Source of the DNA: Nitrososphaerota archaeon | GTDB taxonomy: Archaea; Thermoproteota; Nitrososphaeria; Nitrososphaerales; Gagatemarchaeaceae | NCBI GenBank assembly: GCA_029785195.1 | Contig: JAFMAD010000007.1 | Coordinates: 1-64,000, forward strand | Length of the DNA stretch: 64,000 bases | Reading direction: 5' to 3' | Shown: positions 31,846 through 40,123 of the stretch, piece after piece | Numbering within the stretch: position 1 is the stretch's first letter | Layout: each line of letters opens with the position of its first letter | Translations under genes and position numbers: made by a program | The notes under the pieces: generated by a model | What the model was told of the DNA's origin: nothing | The model's input: only the letters and a program-made list of their open reading frames with translations | Databases searched by the model: none

Positions 31846-33765
31846 CTATGAAGGAGCAAACCTTCTCCTCAGCCTAAATATGAATAACCCTACAACCGCT
31901 GCTCCAGCCAACGACGCCCCGACAGCGGCGAAAAGGAGGCTGCTATCTGCGCTCCACTGGGCCGTAATGGACCCGGGAGATGTGATGATCGTCGAGCCGC
32001 TCGCCTGGGCCGAAGAGAAACTGCCTGTCCATCCCGAGAACATCTGGTAGACAACCGGGCCGCCAGAAGACCTCTCGTCGATGGAATAGGTGGCCGATGT
32101 CCCGCTCCTGTACCAGCCTGATCCCGTGGTGTTTCCTATCATACTGACTACGCGAAACTGGTAGTACGTCGCATATCTCGCAGTGAAGTTGACTGGGGCC
32201 GAAGCGGTGACATTTATCGCACGCCCCGTCGAGTTCCCCATACTGACTAAGACGTACCTCGTCTGTCCAGACGGCTGGATCTGCTCCGGGACCGAAATAG
32301 TGGTCGCAGTGTCGTTGAAGGCCCCGAAAACGGCGACTCCTGACTGGCCCGTAGCTAGCATGGCGGTCCTTCCGCCGTAGGTGAAGTTGACCGGCACCCC
32401 TGCGAGAGGCCCTGAATCCGACGCGACTCTCAGAGTGTACGTCACGGGAGTGATGACGGGCGCGGAGATGAAAGAAACTGCTGCCGTCGCTGCCCCCGCC
32501 CCATCAAGGACGGCGGTGATGTTCGCTGAATTCGTGCTACTTGATGCGAGTGTTCCGATAACGTATCCGAGGGTGGAAACCTCAACGCTGGAGGGGACGG
32601 TCACGCCAGCATTCGAGGACGAAATGTAGACAGTGGCCGGTCCGTAGGGCACCGGCTGCGTTCCAAGATAGAACCCAACAGAGAAGCTGTAGGCCTCTCC
32701 GACCCTCATTTCTGGAGGAACCGACAACCTCAGGGTCGGCTTGAGCGGCCCGACCACCCTGACCGTAAGAGGAAGAACAACCAGACCAGGTGCTATCGCT
32801 GTAACCTGCGCCGTCCCAGTGGCGTTGGCATAAACTGGGAAGACCGCGCTGTCTTCGGTGCTCAGTACGACCTGACTGTTCAAGGGTTCCACGACGCTTG
32901 AATTGCTCGAGAACAGACTGAGGGTGACGGTCCCCTCAGCCGGGGCGAAAGTAGCATTGAGCAGCGAGACCGAGAGGAACTCGGCGCTTCGAGCTGTAAG
33001 GTTGGCATTAGGAGGGCCCACCATCACCTCCTGAGGGTTAGCCCCCTGTGGCGACAGGCCGACAGCCGCTGTCGCCGATGTGAAGCCAGAGGCGGCCGCA
33101 GTGATCGTCAGATACGGCGTCGTGAGGGAAAGGTTCGAAGGCACAGAGATGCTGAAGTAGGCATCAGATGCGCCCGGCTGCACCTCCACACTCTGCTGTG
33201 GGACGCCCTGAAGGGAAGCTACGACGGAGACTTGAACCACTGCAGGGGTTTCGAAGGGCATGCCTGAAGCAGTCAATCTGACTCGCAGGTGGAGAGTGTC
33301 TCCAGGGGAGACTTGGCTGTTCATTGGATCAAGCTGGAGGGCGAAGTCACTAAAGATCAGGGTGGAGAATTGGACAGAGCCGGATAGGAACCCGTCCGCT
33401 GTGGCAGTGAGCTCCGCCGACCCTTGAATCCCTGCCTCCACATGCGCCTCAGCGTGGGACTTCCCGAAGGGAACGGTCACCTGTTGCACGACGTCTGCGA
33501 CGGCCGGGTCTGACGAATAGAGGCTGACCGTGATGTCCTGCTTCGCGGGAGACGGGTTTCCGTTCACGTCTACCAGCTGGACTATGGCAATCCCGGACCC
33601 ACCGGGCGGCAGCTGACTTGGTATCGTGGTGAGGCTGATTGAGACCGGCGGCAGAAGGGCGCCGGGCGCCGCGGGCTGGGCCGCCTGTGCGGTTTGAATT
33701 TCAGGAAGCGCACATGGCACCAAGAGAAGGCAGATCGCGGCCAGGACCAGCGGGGTTCTCTTCAC
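31846..33765 (-). CDS. Large surface protein with Ig-like repeats
   Basis: 639 residues. A signal peptide (TPLVLAAICLLLVPCALP) precedes several ~90-residue Ig-like beta domains recognisable by repeated G-x-A-x-V/T-AxA endings (AELTATADGF, ITAAASGFTSATA, AQVTAIAPG, ANITAVLDGAG). A C-terminal membrane helix (LFAAVGASLAGAAVVGLFIF) and basic stop (RLRRRFAPS) anchor it. GTG 33765 shares one TATA box with the divergent platform gene. A role in cell-cell contact or as an adhesin is likely. Confidence 0.7.
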   Translation of the reverse strand: MKRTPLVLAAICLLLVPCALPEIQTAQAAQPAAPGALLPPVSISLTTIPSQLPPGGSGIAIVQLVDVNGNPSPAKQDITVSLYSSDPAVADVVQQVTVPFGKSHAEAHVEAGIQGSAELTATADGFLSGSVQFSTLIFSDFALQLDPMNSQVSPGDTLHLRVRLTASGMPFETPAVVQVSVVASLQGVPQQSVEVQPGASDAYFSISVPSNLSLTTPYLTITAAASGFTSATAAVGLSPQGANPQEVMVGPPNANLTARSAEFLSVSLLNATFAPAEGTVTLSLFSSNSSVVEPLNSQVVLSTEDSAVFPVYANATGTAQVTAIAPGLVVLPLTVRVVGPLKPTLRLSVPPEMRVGEAYSFSVGFYLGTQPVPYGPATVYISSSNAGVTVPSSVEVSTLGYVIGTLASSSTNSANITAVLDGAGAATAAVSFISAPVITPVTYTLRVASDSGPLAGVPVNFTYGGRTAMLATGQSGVAVFGAFNDTATTISVPEQIQPSGQTRYVLVSMGNSTGRAINVTASAPVNFTARYATYYQFRVVSMIGNTTGSGWYRSGTSATYSIDERSSGGPVVYQMFSGWTGSFSSAQASGSTIITSPGSITAQWSADSSLLFAAVGASLAGAAVVGLFIFRLRRRFAPS

Positions 33766-33785
33766 ACTGGGAGAGCCTTTGACCG

Positions 33786-33793
33786 GTTTTAAG
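33786..33793. promoter_or_regulatory. Single symmetric TATA box shared by two divergent genes
   Basis: GGTTTTAA with its centre at 33789.5, exactly midway between GTG 33765 (minus) and GTG 33814 (plus), 24.5 nt from each. One box appears to serve both directions. Confidence 0.65.
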
Positions 33794-33813
33794 GCAGGCC
33801 AGGCTTCTTCATC

Positions 33814-35706
33814 GTGGCCAGAGTTTCAGCGGGCAGGCTCTACTTCGGCATTCTCGGGGTCGCGGCTTCACTGGCTCTTTTCTTGGCTCTTCGGAGCGCA
33901 AGTGCCCTGTCCGGGCTCTCCAAGGGACTCGTCCTCGGCTTCGTCCTCTCTGAGGCGATAGTTCTAGTCGCCTTTCCACTTCTGCTCGGCCTGTTCCATG
34001 TCAGCCTCGAGAGCAAGGTTCGGGTGAGCGGCGTCTTGGACGCCTTCCGCAGGGCGGGTCCCGGCGTTCGTGAAGTCAAAGAGGACAGGGCTGTCAGGCT
34101 CACCAGGAGCATCCCCCTCCTGAACAGGCTCGCCGGAAGGGTGGAGCGGAGCATAAGGAGCGACGTCGTCAAGGGCGGGATGCAGCTGGACCCCTACGCC
34201 TTTGCCGCAAGGTACTCGTTCTACTCGGTGGCCCTGGCGGCCCTCTTTGTTCCGCTCTCGCTCGTCCTCTCCGTCCTAGTCAGTCCCACGCTTCTTGCCC
34301 TGATGATGGTGCCCGCGATAATCCTCTACACGCCCTCTCTGAGTGCGAAGAACAGGGTGTCCGAGAGGAAGACGAACGTAAGGGACGAGCTCCCCTTCTT
34401 CGCCCTGCTCTCTTCGGTGATGCAGTCGGCCGGGCGGTCCCTCGTCGACTCGTTCAGGGGGACGCTGGGGAAGCAGATACTTCCCGCGATGGAGGTGGAG
34501 GCGAGGCTCCTGCAGAAGAGCATCGGGTTCGGGAAGGACTTGGTCGGCGCCCTGGATGACCTTGCATCCACCCACCCGGACGACTCCTTCAAGCACTTCC
34601 TCTACGGGTACACGGGGGTCCTGAAGTCCGGCGGGGACGTGGTCCTGTACCTCTCTGACAGGACGAGGGAATACCTCGCCTCCATGAGGTTCCGGTGGCA
34701 GAGCTACGCGGAGAAGGTTGGGACCATCGGGGAGATGCTGATCATAGTCTTCGTCCTCCTCCCCCTTCTGCTGGTCGTCGGGGCGATAACCATGCCGCCC
34801 GACTTGGTCGCCATGATCTCCTACGTGAGCGTGGCAGCCCTTCCAATCATCGCCCTGCTGATGTACTTCATGGTGAAGTCTGTGCAGCCCAGGGTCTACG
34901 ACGTCCTCGGAGGGGACGTTAGGCTTGGCCTAGTCGGGGTGGCTGCGGGGGCGCTCGTTTCTTCGTTCACCGGGCAGGCCTGGCTGATAGTGGCTGTGTC
35001 GGGAGCTGCAGGCGCCGCGCTGTACGGCCTTCCGGTCAGAGCCCAGATCAGGGAGGTCAGGCTGACCGAGGCTGCCCTCCCGGACTTCCTCAGGAACATA
35101 GCGGAGTACAGGAAGATAGGATACAACATGAGGAAGGCGGTGCTGGAGACCGCGGCAAAGACGAAGTTCAACCCCGTCTTCGACTCGATTCTGGAGAGGA
35201 TGGCGGCCCAGATGAGCCTCGGAGTGAGGCTCGGGGAGGTGAAGGTGGCTATGAGGAGTTGGCTGGGGAGGATGACCGTGTACATCTTGGACCAAATCAC
35301 GGAGAGCGGGGGCGGGACCCCTGCGAACATCGAGGACCTCTACAACTTCATTTCAGGGTACAACCGTCTGAAAAAGGAGGCTACCTCGTCGGTGGGGCTC
35401 TACAGGATGCTCGGCTACGCCGTCCCGGTGGCCATCCCTCTCGTCGTGAAGGTCATCAGCGGGGTCATCGGGAGCTTCGGCTCCTCCAGTGCCGGCTTCT
35501 TCGGGGGCGGGACCGCCTCGCTTGCCATCGTGAACGCCACAGTGGACATCGTCACCGTGGTCGCGGCGGGTGCCATAGCCTTCACGATGACCAGGGCCAC
35601 TGATTTCACGGCGAAGAACACCCTGAACATGACGATCCTCTTCGCCCTGGCGGTGGTGGCGGTGGCCCTCACGCAGTACCTTCCGAACTTCTCCCTCGGC
35701 TTCTGA
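33814..35706 (+). CDS. TadC/ArlJ-type platform protein of a type IV pilus
   Basis: 630 residues with two GspF-like domains. Cytoplasmic parts start SAKNRVSERKTNVRDELPFFALLSSVMQS and AQIREVRLTEAALPDFLRNIAEY, the family's typical entry to each domain; membrane helices lie at about 20-60, 130-170, 305-360, 370-400 and 530-625. It is the inner-membrane platform that works with the secretion ATPase encoded at 29.6 kb. GTG 33814 is set by the shared TATA box. Followed by two pilin genes, so part of a pilus cluster. Confidence 0.85.
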   Translation: MARVSAGRLYFGILGVAASLALFLALRSASALSGLSKGLVLGFVLSEAIVLVAFPLLLGLFHVSLESKVRVSGVLDAFRRAGPGVREVKEDRAVRLTRSIPLLNRLAGRVERSIRSDVVKGGMQLDPYAFAARYSFYSVALAALFVPLSLVLSVLVSPTLLALMMVPAIILYTPSLSAKNRVSERKTNVRDELPFFALLSSVMQSAGRSLVDSFRGTLGKQILPAMEVEARLLQKSIGFGKDLVGALDDLASTHPDDSFKHFLYGYTGVLKSGGDVVLYLSDRTREYLASMRFRWQSYAEKVGTIGEMLIIVFVLLPLLLVVGAITMPPDLVAMISYVSVAALPIIALLMYFMVKSVQPRVYDVLGGDVRLGLVGVAAGALVSSFTGQAWLIVAVSGAAGAALYGLPVRAQIREVRLTEAALPDFLRNIAEYRKIGYNMRKAVLETAAKTKFNPVFDSILERMAAQMSLGVRLGEVKVAMRSWLGRMTVYILDQITESGGGTPANIEDLYNFISGYNRLKKEATSSVGLYRMLGYAVPVAIPLVVKVISGVIGSFGSSSAGFFGGGTASLAIVNATVDIVTVVAAGAIAFTMTRATDFTAKNTLNMTILFALAVVAVALTQYLPNFSLGF

Positions 35707-35711
35707 GTTCG

Positions 35712-35717
35712 TTAAAA
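35712..35717 (+). promoter_or_regulatory. CGTT-type promoter of the first pilin gene
   Basis: TTCGTTAAAAGCGG just after the platform gene stop, centred 25.5 nt before ATG 35740. Confidence 0.6.
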
Positions 35718-35739
35718 GCGGACGCCGACCCGGACTTCA

Positions 35740-36195
35740 ATGAAGACTAGTCTTCAGACACGCCGAAGAAAAGCCATCTCTCCAATCATCGCAACCATCC
35801 TAGTCGTCGCCATGACCATAGTCGCCGCGGGGGTCCTCTACACCTACTTCACGACCACGGCCAGCAGAGCCCAGAACACCAACCAGATCCAGGTGAGCGC
35901 CTCCATCGCGGTAGCGAGCGGCTCGGGCACCGGCACGGCCGTCGTCTCAGTGACGGACTCCGGCTCGATAGCGCTGACGGGCCTGACCTTGGGCGGCACA
36001 GTCGTTCCTGGGACCCAGCCAACCTGGAGCCCAGCACCATCGTCGGGCTCGCCGATAGCCCCCGGCGGCGGGACCAGCACCACCTTCTCCACAGCGATAT
36101 CCGTCACTGCAGGAGTGTCCTACACCATCACTGTGGCGGCGAATTTCGCCAACGGCGCAACCCAAACCCAAGTCGTTACTGTAACGGTGCAGTAG
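35740..36195 (+). CDS. Archaeal type IV pilin
   Basis: 151 residues with a class III signal peptide: basic RRRK then AISPIIATILVVAMTIVAAGVLYTYF, the archaeal ISPxxA pilin start (cleavage expected after the basic run). The remainder is a Thr/Ser/Gly-rich beta head (GSGTGTAVVSVTDSG, PGGGTSTTFSTAISV). It would polymerise on the adjacent platform. Follows the platform gene by 33 nt with its own CGTT promoter. Confidence 0.85.
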   Translation: MKTSLQTRRRKAISPIIATILVVAMTIVAAGVLYTYFTTTASRAQNTNQIQVSASIAVASGSGTGTAVVSVTDSGSIALTGLTLGGTVVPGTQPTWSPAPSSGSPIAPGGGTSTTFSTAISVTAGVSYTITVAANFANGATQTQVVTVTVQ

Positions 36196-36264
36196 AAGTC
36201 AAGAACGGGTCTGGGTGAATCCAGGCCCTCCCTCCCTTTTAGCGAGTAAAGCCCTCCTTGTGGG

Positions 36265-36663
36265 ATGAAAATCAAGTCCAGAAGAGCCCAAGCTGAGATT
36301 ATCGGTGCTCTCTTCTTCATAGTCCTCGCGATGATCGTGTTCAGTCTCTTCACAGCTCTCCTGGCTGCCCAGTATTCCATGGCGAGGCAGGCGGCCGAGG
36401 CCCAGTCCGTGGTTGGCGGGAAGGCTGACGAGAGCCTTTCAGTAAGCCTGAGCTCGGGGACTGTGGCTATTCGTAACAACGGCCCAACCACTGCTGCGAT
36501 TTCGTATTACCTGGCTGTCAACGGCGGTGGTCAGCAACAGGTCGTGGCTCTCGCCCAGGTTGTGATGGTCGCCCCGCGAGGGACTATGACGTTTTCGGTC
36601 AACCCCTCCTTTCAGAGCGTTGGAATGGTGACTTCGTACGGAAACGTTTGGTGGAGTTCCTAA
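36265..36663 (+). CDS. Minor pilin-like protein
   Basis: 132 residues: basic KIKSRRAQA, then EIIGALFFIVLAMIVFSLFTALLAA, a class III-type pilin N-terminus with a Glu at the position following the basic run. The head domain is beta-rich (SLSSGTVAIRNNGPTTAAISYYLAV). ATG 36265 is about 26 nt from CTTTTAGC at 36236-36243. Probable minor pilin of the same system. Confidence 0.75.
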   Translation: MKIKSRRAQAEIIGALFFIVLAMIVFSLFTALLAAQYSMARQAAEAQSVVGGKADESLSVSLSSGTVAIRNNGPTTAAISYYLAVNGGGQQQVVALAQVVMVAPRGTMTFSVNPSFQSVGMVTSYGNVWWSS

Positions 36664-36735
36664 CGGAACACTTTCCGTCTCTGCTGTTTGGTTCATAGGA
36701 AAGTACGCATAAGCTGGCCAACGAACCCGCTTCGC

Positions 36736-36834
36736 ATGGGGGTGGAATCCTATTCAGGAGCGCCATCCGCAACTGAAGACGAACAATTGAAGCGACCTGT
36801 TAGGAAGAAATTCAAGGAGTTTCGTTGGGTGTAA
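36736..36834 (+). CDS. Possible 32-aa basic peptide gene
   Basis: ATG 36736 lies 26 nt after a CGCATAAG box, the normal leaderless distance. It encodes MGVESYSGAPSATEDEQ followed by a basic stretch (KRPVRKKFKEFRWV). The stop lies within the palindromic operator at 36829-36844. Evidence is spacing only. Confidence 0.3.
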   Translation: MGVESYSGAPSATEDEQLKRPVRKKFKEFRWV

Positions 36835-36844
36835 CTGTAGTTAC
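36829..36844. promoter_or_regulatory. Palindromic operator, copy 1 (UspA promoter)
   Basis: TGTAACTGTAGTTACT (one mismatch to TGTAACnnnnGTTACA) directly before the TATA-like TTTAATA of the UspA gene. Same palindrome as at 44641 and 46029. Confidence 0.65.
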
Positions 36845-36896
36845 TTTAATACGACCCCTTGTTGGCACCTGCACAATTCCACAAGAGAAGAGAGCC

Positions 36897-37313
36897 TTGG
36901 TCAGCAAATTCTTGGTCGGATACGATGGGTCAGCACAGGCCGAGCGTGCGCTTGATTTCGTCGTTGGCATCGCCTCACAGAACGAAGGCTCCGAGATTCA
37001 CATTGCGTATGTGGTCCAGAAACCAGCGGGAGCCCCCGATCCCATCCCCGACGAATTGCTGGAATCGTTAAGGAAATCAGGGAAAGAAACGCTTGTGAAC
37101 GCTGAGCGAGTGGTCAAGAAGAACCTGATTGACGCTATAATCTATCTTGAAATGGGGAATCCTGGGGAGAAGCTCATGGAACTCGCCAGCAGGTTGAACC
37201 CAGATCTGGTAGTGCTCGGGACCCTCCGGCACTCCGCGTCAGAGAGGCTTTTGGGGACCGTGTCTTCGCATTTCCTGAAGTCCCGGGCCTACCCGGTCCT
37301 TATTGTTCCCTGA
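36897..37313 (+). CDS. Universal stress protein (UspA family)
   Basis: 138 residues from TTG 36897. Family features: FLVGYDGSAQAERALDFVV at the start (ATP-site Asp), IHIAYVV strand, and the C-terminal VVLGTLRHSASERLLGTVSSHFLKSRAYPVLIVP, where the usual G-x2-G-x9-GS is partly altered. It likely binds ATP or senses stress. The promoter carries the palindromic operator shared with the complex-I-like operon and the ribbon-helix-helix operon, placing it in one regulon. The start is uncertain; the open frame begins upstream at 36825. Confidence 0.8.
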   Translation: MVSKFLVGYDGSAQAERALDFVVGIASQNEGSEIHIAYVVQKPAGAPDPIPDELLESLRKSGKETLVNAERVVKKNLIDAIIYLEMGNPGEKLMELASRLNPDLVVLGTLRHSASERLLGTVSSHFLKSRAYPVLIVP

Positions 37314-37319
37314 TTCGGG

Positions 37320-39386
37320 TCAGCCAACAGCGAGTAGGATGTAGATGAGTACGAAGACAAAGGCAGCCATGATGTAAATCAAATAGAGACCGAGCTTTCC
37401 TGGCATTACCTTCTTGCTAGTGTAAGCCGACAACCACAATGCCCACCTGGCGAGGACGTCGTAGAACTTCTTGAAGACATCTAAGACTTCGAGGTCCACG
37501 ACGTACTCTTCTGGCGACCTGATGATTGGGCGCTGAACTCCGCCAACCTGGACCACAGTCTCTTTGGTCCTGAAAAGGAACCTAAGCATTATGCGGATGG
37601 GGGTACTGTAGCCGAAGGAGTTGTAGAGTCCCGTCCCATCGCTGGACTGAGCTGACCCTGCGAACCAACCTTCTGTGCGCCGAACCTTCGGCCCCAAGCC
37701 AAGGGGCCTGATCCTCACGCCCCCGGCGACAAGCAGAACCCCCAGCAGAACGAGAACGAACGCCACGGCCGTGAACGTCGGGGAGAAGCCTCCGAACGGG
37801 CTTCCTGACAGTATCACGAAGGGTGAAGGCACCCCCAGTAGGCCGGTGACGAACATACCGAACGGGTTTGTCCCCAGGGTCCGGGACACAGCATTTGAGG
37901 CGAGTAGGAACACCCCTGGAGCTGCGACACCTGTCGCGATGATTAACGCAGCGAAGTACACAAGGCTGCCCATAATCGAGAGACCCCCGTTGGTGCCATG
38001 TTTCCCACTAGCGGTCGCCAACTTCCGTGGCCACAGTATCCCGAACCCGTAGGCTTTCGTCATTGTAACAACGATTATCCCTGCTGCCAGCGCGACCACC
38101 GCGCCCACCAGGGTCCCGACAATCTGGCTCGTCAGGTCCCCGAACCTGAAGGATTGGAAAAGCGTCTCTAGGATCATCCATTCTGAGACGAACCCCGCAA
38201 GCGGAGGCACGGCGGCCAAGGACAAGGCCGTGAATATGCTTGTGAAACCAAGAGATGGCCTCTCGTCAGGTGGCAATGGATTACTGCTGCCCAGGTCGAA
38301 GCTTCCCCTCAGCTTGCTGACCCACCCGTTGGTGAGGAAAAGCGATGCCTTGGCAATAGAGTGGGCGAAGGCATGGAAAAGGGCGGCAACAAGGGCGAAG
38401 TCCGCGAGCAAGGTCAGGTTGTAGTAGGAGGCGACCATGTACGACCCTATGGCTACGACGATCATCCCGTTGTTTTCTATCGTGCTGTAGGCGGGCAAAC
38501 CTTTCGAGTGTTCCGAGACCGAGCTGAAGAGCGCTCCAAGGAGGGCTGAGACCCCGCCGATGGTCAGGGCCAGCCACCCCCACCAGAGCTCGTACTGTCC
38601 GAGCTGGGACACGACGTCGATGATGCCGTAGACCCCCATCAATGTGAGCGTCGCGGATAGGAGCGCAGAGGCGTTCGACGGGGCGCTAGAGTGGGCGATA
38701 GGGAGCCACTCGCTCATATGGAAGGGAGCCAATCCCATCTTCAGGCCGAATCCGACAAGCGCAGTGACGAAGATCCAAGAGCCCAGTGGTGAGATGATTC
38801 TCGCTACGTCGGGTCCCATGAAGTTGAAGGTGCCTGCTGCTGAGAAGAGTCCGGAGAATGCAAGCATGATGAACACGCTGCTCCCTTCCCCGAAGGCGAG
38901 GAAGAGGTAGGCAGCATTTCTCACACCTTCCCTGTCGCCTTTCCCCTGCAGTATCATGAAGAAGGAGGCGATTGTCATCGACTCCCAACCTATCAGAAAC
39001 GTGATGGCGTCGCCGCTTACCAGCACGAAGACCATCGACAGGATGGTGAGTAGCAGGAGAGACGAGAGCGACTTGGGGTAGTCGTCATCGTACTTTACCG
39101 AGTACAAGCATGTCCCGAGCCAGACAAGTGAGGAGATCAGGAGGAAGTACGAGTTGAATGGGGAGATCTGCAGTTGGGCGAAGCTCGATGATGTGACCTT
39201 CCAAAGGTCGATGGAAGTCGTCCCTCCAGAGATTAGGATGGTGAGCGAGAGTATTGTGCTCAACGCAGAGCCCACAACCCCCAGGAGATATGCCGCCCTC
39301 TTCGAAATCAGCCCGAGGAAGAAACCCGCACCGAAGGTCACCAAAGTCCCAAAGAGGAGTCCTGCCACTACGCCAACCGCGGTCAT
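37320..39386 (-). CDS. hyfB: HyfB/NuoL-type membrane subunit
   Basis: 688 residues, about 16 membrane helices, of the antiporter-like proton_antipo_M family: FLIGWESMTIASFFMILQG, GFGLKMGLAPFHMSEWLPIAHSSAPSNASALLSATL and a lysine/histidine-bearing LFHAFAHSIAKASLFLTNG, all typical of HyfB/MrpA/NuoL. It pumps or channels ions in energy-converting complexes. ATG 39386 overlaps the stop of the ferredoxin/NuoB fusion gene (ATGA). Last gene of the six-gene operon. The far C-terminus is an extra helix (LYLIYIMAAFVFVLIYILLAV). Confidence 0.85.
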   Translation of the reverse strand: MTAVGVVAGLLFGTLVTFGAGFFLGLISKRAAYLLGVVGSALSTILSLTILISGGTTSIDLWKVTSSSFAQLQISPFNSYFLLISSLVWLGTCLYSVKYDDDYPKSLSSLLLLTILSMVFVLVSGDAITFLIGWESMTIASFFMILQGKGDREGVRNAAYLFLAFGEGSSVFIMLAFSGLFSAAGTFNFMGPDVARIISPLGSWIFVTALVGFGLKMGLAPFHMSEWLPIAHSSAPSNASALLSATLTLMGVYGIIDVVSQLGQYELWWGWLALTIGGVSALLGALFSSVSEHSKGLPAYSTIENNGMIVVAIGSYMVASYYNLTLLADFALVAALFHAFAHSIAKASLFLTNGWVSKLRGSFDLGSSNPLPPDERPSLGFTSIFTALSLAAVPPLAGFVSEWMILETLFQSFRFGDLTSQIVGTLVGAVVALAAGIIVVTMTKAYGFGILWPRKLATASGKHGTNGGLSIMGSLVYFAALIIATGVAAPGVFLLASNAVSRTLGTNPFGMFVTGLLGVPSPFVILSGSPFGGFSPTFTAVAFVLVLLGVLLVAGGVRIRPLGLGPKVRRTEGWFAGSAQSSDGTGLYNSFGYSTPIRIMLRFLFRTKETVVQVGGVQRPIIRSPEEYVVDLEVLDVFKKFYDVLARWALWLSAYTSKKVMPGKLGLYLIYIMAAFVFVLIYILLAVG

Positions 39387-40114
39387 GGCGGCGCCTCCTT
39401 CCTCAGCCTCCCAGCGGCCAGAAGCAACCCCTCCAGGATCTGAACAGGAGAAGGTGGGCATCCAGGGACGGTGACATCAACCGGAATTACCTCCCTCACT
39501 GATGAGACAAACCCTTCAGTCCCTCTGAAGATGCCGCCGCTGATGGCACAGGCTCCTACCGAAATGACTAGCTTTGGTTCTGGCATGCTTTCGTACGTCC
39601 TCTTGAGGACATCCACCATCGCTGGATTGAGGGCTCCGACCACCAGCAGGGCGTCGGCATGCTTGGGGGAGTTTGTCAGCGAAATTCCGAGCCTCGTAAG
39701 GTCGTAGTATGGATTGGAAAGGTTCAGCACCTCTAAATTGCAGGCGTTGCACGACCCGACGTCTATCGTTAGGGCTTGGAGCGACCTTCCGAAAATCTGC
39801 TTCGCACTCTTCACATTTTGCAGGGCGACACTTGCCTGGAGGGCTCGGGTCTTGTCGATGTTTCCATCTTCGAATGAGAACCCTGCCGATGAGCAAAGGC
39901 GGCAGTAGATGCACATTCCAAGGTCTATCTTCCTCTCTTGCGAGTTGATTGCGCTCGTTGGACAGCCCTTCTCGCCCCCCGGCCAATCTGCATGTTGAGT
40001 GGCCATGGGTGGCTGAGAGCTTTGAGGAATCTCTTCACTTGTGGGGGGTGTCCTAGGATATCTCGTAGTGAGGACACCTTTCTTCAACCCGCGGAGGACC
40101 CAAATCTTTGGCAT
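39383..40114 (-). CDS. Fusion of ferredoxin-like domain with NuoB/HyfI small subunit
   Basis: 243 residues. The N-terminal third has a reduced HyfH-like region (GCPTSAINSQERKID, GMCIYCRLC), giving Cys residues for one Fe-S cluster. The rest is NuoB/HyfI: VGSCNACNLEVL, SPKHADALLVVGALN, ISVGACAISGG and PGCPPSPVQIL, with all four ligands of the proximal 4Fe-4S cluster. In related operons these are two genes (HyfH and HyfI). Electrons would pass from here to the large subunit, which lacks the NiFe ligands. Starts 9 nt after the large subunit. Confidence 0.8.
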   Translation of the reverse strand: MPKIWVLRGLKKGVLTTRYPRTPPTSEEIPQSSQPPMATQHADWPGGEKGCPTSAINSQERKIDLGMCIYCRLCSSAGFSFEDGNIDKTRALQASVALQNVKSAKQIFGRSLQALTIDVGSCNACNLEVLNLSNPYYDLTRLGISLTNSPKHADALLVVGALNPAMVDVLKRTYESMPEPKLVISVGACAISGGIFRGTEGFVSSVREVIPVDVTVPGCPPSPVQILEGLLLAAGRLRKEAPP

Positions 40115-40123
40115 CTTCGACTC

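Noticed and set aside
36825-36896. Upstream extension of the UspA protein
   Set aside because: The extra 24 residues include the palindromic operator and the TATA box, so they are probably not translated.
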